Positions 57,907 through 64,000 of a DNA stretch of 64,000 nt are shown piece by piece. Made by a program: the position numbers and the translations under genes. The notes beneath the pieces are model-generated. The model saw only the letters and a program-made list of their open reading frames with translations. It had not been told where the DNA came from and ran no database searches. Location of the stretch: assembly GCF_003074055.1 (NCBI RefSeq), contig NZ_CP029043.1:2038501-2102500 (forward strand), given 5' to 3'. Source of the stretch: Streptomyces nigra (GTDB lineage Bacteria; Actinomycetota; Actinomycetes; Streptomycetales; Streptomycetaceae). Each line of letters opens with the position of its first letter. Position 1 is the first letter of the stretch.

Positions 57907-59156
57907 ATTCCCATGAAGCAGGCCAGCGCCACCAGGCCCGCGGCCAGTTGGACGACGGCCATCGGGACGGCGGTGTCCTCCCCGGCGACGCCCACCAGGG
58001 GTGAGGCGATGGCGCCGATGAGGAAGGAGGTGGTGCCGAGCAGCGCGGAGGCGGACCCGGCGGAGCGCTTGGTGCGCTGCAGGGCCTGCGCCTGGGTGTT
58101 GGGCAGCGTCACACCCATCGCGGACATCAGCACGAACAGCGCGGCGGCCACGGGTGCGAGGCCGGTCTCGCCGAAGACGCCCAGGGACATCAGCAGCAGC
58201 GCGCCGGCGGCGAGGACGACGACCACGAGGCCGATGCCGAGCACCCGGTCGAGGCTGACCCGGCCCACGAGCACCTTGCCATTGAGCTGGCCGACGGCGA
58301 CCAGGCCGATGGAGTTGAGGCCGAACAGCAGACTGAACGTCTGCGGCGAGGCGCCGTAGATCTCCTGGATCACGAAGGGCGAGGCGGCGATGTAGGCGAA
58401 CAGCGCGGCGAAGGCGAAGCCGCCGGTGAGCGCGTACCCGGTGAAGGCGCGGTCGGCGAGCAGCCCGCGCATCGCGTGCAGGGTCTCACCGACGCCTCCC
58501 GCGTGCCGGTCCTGCGGCGGCAGCGTCTCGGGGAGCCGGAACCAGACGAGGGCGCCCAGCAGCACCCCGACCACGGTGAGGACGACGAACACGCCCCGCC
58601 AGTCGGTGACCCGCAGGATCTGCCCGCCGATGAGCGGGGCCACGATCGGCGCGACCCCCGAGATCAGCATGAGGGTGGAGAAGAAGCGGGCCATGGCCAC
58701 GCCGTCGTGCAGATCGCGGACGACGGCCCGGGCGATGACGATGCCGGCGGCCCCGGCGAGCCCCTGCGCGAGCCGGCAGGCGACGAGCGCCTCGACGGTG
58801 GGCGCGAAGGCGCAGAGCGCGGTGGCGACGACGTACACCGCGAGGCCCGCGAGCAGCGGGCGCCTGCGGCCCCAGCGGTCGCTCATCGGGCCGACCAGCA
58901 GTTGTCCGAGCGCCATGCCGGCCAGGCACGCGGTGAGGGTCAGCTGGACCGTGGCGGCGGGCGCGTGCAGCGCGCGGGTGACCTCCGGCAGCGCCGGGAG
59001 GTACATGTCCATCGCCAGCGGGGGCGTCGCCGTCAGCCCGCCGAGCACGAAGGTGACGAGCAGGCCGGTGCGGCGCCGCACGACGACCGGTGACGGCCGC
59101 GCGGACGGTGCCGGCGGCCGGGCCGTGTCCCGTGCCGGTCCCCCCTGGTCGCTCAT
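57816..59156 (-). CDS. Bcr/CflA-family MFS drug exporter
   Basis: The 446-residue protein has 12 membrane segments. Family marks are MDMYLPALPEV in helix 1, GPMSDRWGRRRPLLAG (motif A) and RAVVRDLHDGVAMARFFS. The group exports drugs, sulfonamides or cysteine in Gram-negative bacteria. It heads an apparent three-gene unit with the serine hydrolase and the Rsm22-like gene, and is divergent from the oxidoreductase gene across 88 bp. Confidence 0.9.
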   Translation of the reverse strand: MSDQGGPARDTARPPAPSARPSPVVVRRRTGLLVTFVLGGLTATPPLAMDMYLPALPEVTRALHAPAATVQLTLTACLAGMALGQLLVGPMSDRWGRRRPLLAGLAVYVVATALCAFAPTVEALVACRLAQGLAGAAGIVIARAVVRDLHDGVAMARFFSTLMLISGVAPIVAPLIGGQILRVTDWRGVFVVLTVVGVLLGALVWFRLPETLPPQDRHAGGVGETLHAMRGLLADRAFTGYALTGGFAFAALFAYIAASPFVIQEIYGASPQTFSLLFGLNSIGLVAVGQLNGKVLVGRVSLDRVLGIGLVVVVLAAGALLLMSLGVFGETGLAPVAAALFVLMSAMGVTLPNTQAQALQRTKRSAGSASALLGTTSFLIGAIASPLVGVAGEDTAVPMAVVQLAAGLVALACFMGMCRPWRTPGPGVRDGASPASGAAASTGEDS

Positions 59157-59244
59157 GAGCCCCTCCCTCTCCGAGTGATCCGCCCTCTATGCTCTCAGCT
59201 CGAACAGAGTGCCGATGGTCGGATGAGCGAGGGGCGGGGCCGCA

Positions 59245-60279
59245 GTGGCGGACGACAGCGTGCGGTGGGGGATTCTGGCGACCGGTGGGATCGCGGCCGC
59301 GTTCACGGCGGACCTGGTGGATCTGCCGGACGCCGAGGTGGTGGCGGTGGCCTCGCGGACCCGTGCCTCCGCCGACGCGTTCGCCGAGCGCTTCGGCATC
59401 CCGCGCGCCTACGGCGACTGGGTGTCCCTGGCCCAGGACGAGGACATCGATGTCGTGTACGTGGCGACCCCGCACGCGGCGCACCGCGAGGCCGCCGGGC
59501 TCTGCCTGGAGGCGGGCCGCAACGTCCTCTGCGAGAAGCCGTTCACGCTGAACGTCCGCGAGGCCGGGGAACTGGTCGCGCTGGCCAGGAAGCACGGCGG
59601 CTTCCTCATGGAGGCCATGTGGATGTACTGCAACCCGCTGGTCCGGCGTCTGAAGGCCCTGGTCGACGACGGCGCGATCGGCGAGGTCCGGCACGTCCAG
59701 GCCGACTTCGGGCTGGCCGGCCCCTTCCCGCCCGCGCACCGGCTGCGCGACCCGGCGCAGGGCGGCGGCGCGCTGCTGGACCTCGGCGTGTACCCGGTGG
59801 CGTTCGCGCAGCTGCTGCTCGGGGAGCCGTCGGACGTGACGGCGCGCGCCACGCTGTCCCCGGAGGGCGTCGACCTGCAGACCGGTGCCCTGCTGTCGTG
59901 GGACGGCGGCGCGCTCGCCTCCCTGCACTGCTCGATCTCGGGCGGTACGCCGACGGTGGCGTCCGTGACCGGCTCCGCGGGCCGGATCGACGTACCGGAG
60001 GGCTTCTTCCACCCGGAGCGGTTCGTGCTGCACCGCGACGGCCGTGACCCCGAGGAGTTCACGGCCGACCCGGCGGACGGACCCCGTACCTCCATGCGGC
60101 ACGAGGCGATCGAGGTGATGCGGGCGGTGCGCGCCGGGGAGACCGAGTCCCCGCTGGTCCCGCTGGAGGGCACCCTCGCGGTGATGCGGACGCTGGACGC
60201 GATCCGGGACCGGGTGGGCGTCCGCTACCCCGGCGAGGCCCTCGGCGAGGACCCCGCGTCGGCGCTCACGCCGGCGTGA
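59245..60279 (+). CDS. Gfo/Idh/MocA-family oxidoreductase
   Basis: The 344-residue protein has an N-terminal dinucleotide fold (VRWGILATGGIAAAFTADL) and the family motif CEKPFTLNVREAGEL (conserved E-K-P), followed by MEAMWMYCNP and GGGALLDLGVYP in the C-terminal sugar-binding domain. It probably oxidises or reduces a sugar or cyclitol with NAD(P). The GTG start at 59245 gives the standard beginning. Its end overlaps the convergent phoD by 14 bp. Confidence 0.9.
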   Translation: MADDSVRWGILATGGIAAAFTADLVDLPDAEVVAVASRTRASADAFAERFGIPRAYGDWVSLAQDEDIDVVYVATPHAAHREAAGLCLEAGRNVLCEKPFTLNVREAGELVALARKHGGFLMEAMWMYCNPLVRRLKALVDDGAIGEVRHVQADFGLAGPFPPAHRLRDPAQGGGALLDLGVYPVAFAQLLLGEPSDVTARATLSPEGVDLQTGALLSWDGGALASLHCSISGGTPTVASVTGSAGRIDVPEGFFHPERFVLHRDGRDPEEFTADPADGPRTSMRHEAIEVMRAVRAGETESPLVPLEGTLAVMRTLDAIRDRVGVRYPGEALGEDPASALTPA

Positions 60280-61903
60280 GCCCCTGGTCGCCGACCTCGG
60301 TGACGAAGGACGCGGCCGTCGTGACCGGCGCCCCCGGCGTGGTCACGTACGGCACGGTCCGGAAGTCGGCCCGCGCCAGCGACTCCCCCAGCGCGACCCG
60401 CGCATAGCCCCGCCGGCCGTTGTAGAACCGCAGATGCGGGTTGGCCGTCATGTACGTCTCCCAGTTGGCGGGCCGGTCGGTGCCGTCGCGGCCGCTGGCG
60501 ACGGAGGTGGCCACGATCTCGGTGCCCAGGGTGGCGGACGCGGGGTCGTCGAAGTCGTCCTTGATGTCGAAGGCGTAGCCGACGTGGACGTCCCCGGTGA
60601 GCACCATGAGGTTCCGCACCCCGGCGGCCTTGGCGCCGTCCAGCACCCGGCGCCGCGAGGCGCGGTAGCCGTCCCAGGCGTCCATGGACACCCGTGACGG
60701 CGTGGTCAGGTCGAATCTGCGCTGCGAGAACGTCACCTGCTGCGGTACGACGTTCCACACGGCGGTGGAGGCGCGCCAGCCGTCGAGCAGCCACCGCTCC
60801 TGCGTGGCGCCGGTCATCGTGCGCGCCGGGTCGTCGATCTCCGGGCCCGGGACCTGGGCGCCGTCGCCGTACGCCTGGTTGGAGCGGTACTGGCGGGTGT
60901 CGAGCACGTCGAACTGGGCCATGCGGCCCCAGTGCAGCCGCCGGTAGAGCCGCATGTCGGGGCCGGTGGGCCGCTGCGGGAGACGCAGGGGCTGGTTCTC
61001 CCAGTAGGCGCGGTAGGCGGAGGCCCGGCGCAGCAGGAACTCGGAGGGCGGGACGCTGTTCTCGGGTGTGTCGCCGGCGTAGTTGTTCTCGGTCTCGTGG
61101 TCGTCCCAGGTGACGACGAAGGGATGCGCGGCGTGCGCGGCCCTGAGGTCCGGGTCGGACTTGAACAGGGCGTAGCGCAGCCGGTAGTCCTCCAGGGTGA
61201 CGGTCTCCCGGTTGAACAGCGCGGGCAGCGTGCGGTCGGTGTAGTTGCGGTAGCCGCCGACGGAGTTGACGGCGTACTCGTACAGGTAGTCGCCGAGGTG
61301 GAGGACGACGTCGACGTCGTCCTGCGCGAGATGCCGGTACGCCGTGTAGTAGCCGTCGGCGTACGCCTGGCAGGAGACGGCGGCGAAGGTCAGCGCGGTC
61401 GTCGCCGAGGCGGCCGGGGCGGTGCGGGTGCGGCCGGTCTCGCTGATCCAGGTGCCGCTGCGGAAGCGGTAGTGGTAGACGCGGCCGGCCTCCAGGCCCT
61501 GCACGTCGACATGGACGGAGTGGTGGTACTCGGGGTGGGCGACGGTCTCGCCGCTCGCGGCGAGCTGCGTGAACGCCTCGTCGTGCGCCACCTCCCAGCC
61601 CACGGTGACCGGCTCGGCGGGCATCCCGCCGTCCGCCTGGTACGGCACGGGCGCGAGCCGGGTCCACAGGACGACGGAGTCGGGCAGCGGGTCGCCGGAG
61701 GCGACACCGAGGGTGAAGGGGTCGTCGGCGATCCGGCGGGCGCCGCGCGCGGCGGCGCTCGCGGCGACCGGGGCGGGCAGCTGCACGGAGAAGGCCAGCG
61801 CGGCGGCCGCGCCGGTCAGGGTCAGGAAGCGGCGGCGGCCGATGTGCCGGGCCGCCGTGCGCAGTTCGGGGCTGTGCTGGGACAGGTCGTTCGTGATGGT
61901 CAT
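60266..61903 (-). CDS. phoD: PhoD-type alkaline phosphatase/phosphodiesterase
   Basis: The 545-residue protein has a twin-arginine signal ([15 protein letters not shown], residues ~23-50). The N-terminal fibronectin-like PhoD_N domain ([21 protein letters not shown]) is followed by the metallophosphatase core with [26 protein letters not shown] and [14 protein letters not shown]. It should release phosphate from phosphoesters outside the cell. GGAGG is close to the ATG at 61903. I looked for PhoP boxes (GTTCACC repeats) in the 134-bp gap upstream and saw none, so phosphate control is not evident. Confidence 0.92.
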   Translation of the reverse strand: MTITNDLSQHSPELRTAARHIGRRRFLTLTGAAAALAFSVQLPAPVAASAAARGARRIADDPFTLGVASGDPLPDSVVLWTRLAPVPYQADGGMPAEPVTVGWEVAHDEAFTQLAASGETVAHPEYHHSVHVDVQGLEAGRVYHYRFRSGTWISETGRTRTAPAASATTALTFAAVSCQAYADGYYTAYRHLAQDDVDVVLHLGDYLYEYAVNSVGGYRNYTDRTLPALFNRETVTLEDYRLRYALFKSDPDLRAAHAAHPFVVTWDDHETENNYAGDTPENSVPPSEFLLRRASAYRAYWENQPLRLPQRPTGPDMRLYRRLHWGRMAQFDVLDTRQYRSNQAYGDGAQVPGPEIDDPARTMTGATQERWLLDGWRASTAVWNVVPQQVTFSQRRFDLTTPSRVSMDAWDGYRASRRRVLDGAKAAGVRNLMVLTGDVHVGYAFDIKDDFDDPASATLGTEIVATSVASGRDGTDRPANWETYMTANPHLRFYNGRRGYARVALGESLARADFRTVPYVTTPGAPVTTAASFVTEVGDQGLTPA

Positions 61904-62037
61904 CCGGTCCTCCCCTGCCCGATGGAGGCACGGGGCGGGGAGGCGGGCCGCGACGACACGAGCTTGGCGCGTACACAACACCCGGATGGCGGACAGGCGG
62001 GTTCCGAATGGCGGACCGTCCCCTACGCTGCCGCCCC

Positions 62038-62802
62038 ATGGACGACAAGGAGACGCAGACGAGGACCGCCGTGGTGACCGGCGCCGGCTCGGGCATCGGC
62101 CGCGCGGTCGCCGTGGAACTGCTGCGCACGGGCTGGTCGGTGGCGCTGGCCGGACGGCACGTGGAGACGCTTCGGGAGACGGCGGACCTGGTGCCGGAGG
62201 CCGCCTCGCTGGCCGTACGCACGGACGTGGCCCGCCCGGAGGACGTCACCGCACTCTTCGCGGCCACCGTGGAGCGGTTCGGGCGGGTGGACCTGCTGTT
62301 CAACAACGCGGGCACGTTCGGCCCCGGCGGGGTGCCGGTCGAGGAACTGCCGTACGACGCCTGGCGGCATGTGGTGGACACCAATCTCACCGGGGCGTTC
62401 CTGTGCGCGCAGGCGGCGTACCGGCAGATGAAGGAGCAGACCCCGCGGGGCGGCCGGATCATCAACAACGGCTCGATCTCGGCCCATACGCCCCGCCCGC
62501 AGTCGGTGGCGTACACGGCGACCAAGCACGCGCTGACCGGCCTGACGAAGTCGCTGGCGCTGGACGGGCGGCCGTACGGGATCGCGGTGGGTCAGATCGA
62601 CATCGGCAACGCGGCGACCGACATGACGGCGGCGATGCAGCGGGGTGCGCTGCAGGCGGACGGTTCGGTGGTGCCGGAGCCGGTGATGGATGTGGCGGAC
62701 GTGGCCCGCACGGTCCGGCACATGGCGGAGCTGCCGTTGGAGGCGAACGTCCAGTTCGCGACGGTGCTGGCTACGGGGATGCCGTATGTGGGGCGGGGCT
62801 GA
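62038..62802 (+). CDS. Short-chain dehydrogenase/reductase
   Basis: The 254-residue enzyme has the SDR cofactor motif [12 protein letters not shown], the catalytic Ser in [10 protein letters not shown] and the YTATK segment (Tyr-x3-Lys), so it is active by motif. AGRHVE after strand 2 suggests NADP use. The substrate is unknown. The ATG at 62038 has TACGCT 8 bp upstream and no Shine-Dalgarno sequence, so it may be leaderless. It is divergent from phoD. Confidence 0.92.
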   Translation: MDDKETQTRTAVVTGAGSGIGRAVAVELLRTGWSVALAGRHVETLRETADLVPEAASLAVRTDVARPEDVTALFAATVERFGRVDLLFNNAGTFGPGGVPVEELPYDAWRHVVDTNLTGAFLCAQAAYRQMKEQTPRGGRIINNGSISAHTPRPQSVAYTATKHALTGLTKSLALDGRPYGIAVGQIDIGNAATDMTAAMQRGALQADGSVVPEPVMDVADVARTVRHMAELPLEANVQFATVLATGMPYVGRG

Positions 62803-62864
62803 GGGGAGCCGGGGCGGGCCGGGGCGATCCCGAGGGGCTGTGCGTCTTCACGATGTGCACAACT

Positions 62865-62879
62865 GGAATCTGTAATTCC
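62865..62879. promoter_or_regulatory. GGAAT-N5-ATTCC dyad
   Basis: A perfect 5-5-5 inverted repeat in an AT-richer patch downstream of the SDR gene; TATGCT, a plausible -10, follows at 62905-62910. It may be an operator for a transcript running into the hairpin below. Confidence 0.4.
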
Positions 62880-62957
62880 GCTACATCGCCCCCGGTAGGC
62901 GGCTTATGCTCAGATCACTCTGCACGAGAGCTTCACATTCGGAGCAGCAGGGTTCGT

Positions 62958-63101
62958 ATGCCATACCGAGGGGGGACGCGGCAGCCGTTCCACCGCACCG
63001 GGGTGGGGGTGGACCTCGCGTGGGACCGCGAGGGACGCACCGGTGGGTGGAACGGCTGCCGTGCGTACGGTCAGGAAGGGACGGAGGCGGCTCAGGCCTG
63101 A
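62958..63101 (+). CDS. Possible 47-residue protein overlapping a long hairpin
   Basis: ATG 62958 is preceded by AGCAGGG and opens a 47-codon frame rich in Gly, Arg and aromatic residues (MPYRGGTRQPF, GGWNGCRAYG). Most of it lies within the 62979-63061 inverted repeat, so the amino-acid pattern may simply reflect the repeat. I recognise no family. It would converge with, and just overlap, the NTF2-like gene. Confidence 0.25.
   Translation: MPYRGGTRQPFHRTGVGVDLAWDREGRTGGWNGCRAYGQEGTEAAQA
62979..63061. other. Long branched inverted repeat (structured RNA or terminator)
   Basis: CGGCAGCCGTTCCACC (62979-62994), one bulged G, then CACCGG pairs with its complement at 63040-63061, a 22-bp stem. Within the loop CCTCGCG (63014-63020) and CGCGAGG (63027-63033) form a second stem. 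It lies between convergent genes, so it can end both, but is much longer than the other terminators here. Confidence 0.7.
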
Positions 63102-63418
63102 CCCGTCTCGAAGCGGGAGATCCGCCCGTCGTCCTCGACCTCGAAGTGCCAGCGGGTCCGCATCTCGCCATACGTGTCGTTGCGGTACGAGGCGACGAGG
63201 TCGCGGCCCCGGTTGGACTCGTTGTCGACCTCCAGGTGCCCGTTGGAGGAGAAGATCTCCCGGTCCACCCAGTCGGTCAGATCGCGGTCGGTGCCGTCGT
63301 CGGCCATGGTCGCGCCGGGCGCGAGGACGCCCATGAAGGCGTCGCGGTCATGGGCGTTGACCGCCGCGACGAAGGCACGGACCGTGGGGTCGCTGAGCTT
63401 GGACGTCTGAATGGTCAT
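63092..63418 (-). CDS. NTF2/SnoaL-like protein
   Basis: The 108-residue protein has the cone-shaped NTF2-like pattern: TVRAFVAAVNAHDRDAFMGV, LTDWVDREIF and MRTRWHFEVEDDGRISRFETG. This fold serves many small-molecule isomerases and binding proteins; no specific role is visible. The ATG at 63416-63418 gives the usual start, though the Shine-Dalgarno sequence is weak. Confidence 0.8.
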   Translation of the reverse strand: MTIQTSKLSDPTVRAFVAAVNAHDRDAFMGVLAPGATMADDGTDRDLTDWVDREIFSSNGHLEVDNESNRGRDLVASYRNDTYGEMRTRWHFEVEDDGRISRFETGQA

Positions 63419-63560
63419 ACCGGCAGCGTCACACCGGCCCCACCGGCCCGCCACCCGAACGGCGCCGAGGCAAGGCGGGCGGGTGCTCCCGATGTCACGG
63501 TGGAAGGGCGGGAGGTCCCCGCCGGGCCCTGTCCCTGTTGATCTGTCTCCGGGAGTCGCT

Positions 63561-64000
63561 GTGAGTTCTTTCAACCGACACGATCTGGGCCTGCTGCTGC
63601 TCCGGCTGGGAGCCGGCGGCGTCCTGATGGCGCACGGCACGCAGAAGCTGTTCGGCTGGTTCGGCGGCCACGGCATCGAGGGCACCGGCCAGTTCATGGA
63701 GTCGATCGGCTACAAGCCGGGCAAGGCCAGCGCGACCGCGTCCGGCCTCGCGGAGACCGGCGGCGGCGCCCTGCTGGCCCTCGGCCTCGCCACCCCCGCC
63801 GCGGGCGCGGCGGCGGCCGGCGGCATGGCGGGCGCGGCCGCGGTGCACGCCCCGAACGGCTTCTTCAACCAGGAGGGCGGCTACGAGCACGCCGCCATGC
63901 TGGGCCTCGCCGCGACGAGCCTCGCGATCACGGGCCCCGGCAGGCTCTCCCTCGACCACGCGCTGAAACACGTCCTGGACCGCGGCTGGATGGTCCCCAC
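63561..64000 (+). CDS. DoxX-family membrane protein, truncated by the window end
   Basis: The GTG start at 63561 follows GGGAG. The visible 146 residues include RHDLGLLLLRLGAGGVLMAH, GTQKLFGWFGG and four hydrophobic segments, matching DoxX/MhqP-like quinol or oxidative-stress membrane proteins. The frame runs to the last base of the window, so the C-terminus is missing. Confidence 0.85.
   Translation, partial: MSSFNRHDLGLLLLRLGAGGVLMAHGTQKLFGWFGGHGIEGTGQFMESIGYKPGKASATASGLAETGGGALLALGLATPAAGAAAAGGMAGAAAVHAPNGFFNQEGGYEHAAMLGLAATSLAITGPGRLSLDHALKHVLDRGWMVP

Noticed and set aside
61904..62037. PHO boxes in front of phoD
   Set aside because: No tandem GTTCACC-like 11-bp repeats are present.

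Overview
The window is a stretch of high-GC actinobacterial chromosome with typical Streptomyces codon use (G or C in almost every third position, GTG starts, GTGA/ATGA start-stop overlaps). From memory, the gene order (pulA, aml, aglA, malGFE, malR, glnE, glnA2, panB, map) resembles the core chromosome of Streptomyces coelicolor. It reads as a core region interrupted by one small accessory island.

Region by region. 1-14.4 kb: a starch and maltodextrin unit, with a secreted amylase-pullulanase fusion, a secreted alpha-amylase, a cytoplasmic alpha-glucosidase, the MalEFG importer and the divergent LacI-type repressor MalR. Repeated TTGCA/GCAAG-type sites lie in front of most of these genes. 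14.4-23.6 kb: a PAP2-type membrane phosphatase, glnE, a glyoxalase-fold protein, an OmpR-type response regulator with its histidine kinase, and an MMPL exporter. The regulator and exporter promoters share the same 11-bp direct-repeat motif. 23.77-27.88 kb: an island between two identical 81-bp copies of the 3' end of glnA2. Its only large gene is a TIR/NB-ARC/TPR STAND-type protein broken by two one-base deletions in G runs. 27.8-33.5 kb: glnA2 (gamma-glutamylpolyamine synthetase type), flavohaemoglobin hmpA with an NsrR-like site, an NsrR-type Rrf2 regulator, a DUF3105/DUF305 pair and panB. 33.7-45.2 kb: a DHA2 efflux pump and its TetR regulator, an EEP-family hydrolase, a DrrAB-like ABC exporter, a SARP/AfsR-like regulator, an M50 protease, an F420-NADP oxidoreductase and a SIS-like protein. 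45.3-53.8 kb: an EntS-like MFS protein, map, and iron genes (haem oxygenase and the efeO-efeB-efeU operon) carrying iron boxes. 53.8-64 kb: a Prim-Pol-like protein, a TetR regulator facing a DUF6243 gene, an Rsm22-like methyltransferase, a serine hydrolase, a Bcr/CflA transporter, a Gfo/Idh oxidoreductase, PhoD, an SDR, a very strong branched hairpin, an NTF2-like protein and a truncated DoxX gene.

How the genes work together: extracellular PulA and amylase would produce maltodextrins, MalEFG (with an ATPase encoded elsewhere) imports them, AglA hydrolyses them and MalR controls the set. The sensor pair probably controls the convergent MMPL exporter. DmdR/IdeR-type boxes tie haem oxygenase to EfeOBU. 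The most interesting object is the island: a candidate anti-phage STAND/TIR NADase gene inserted at the 3' end of a housekeeping gene, with the gene end rebuilt by duplication and no recombinase left inside.
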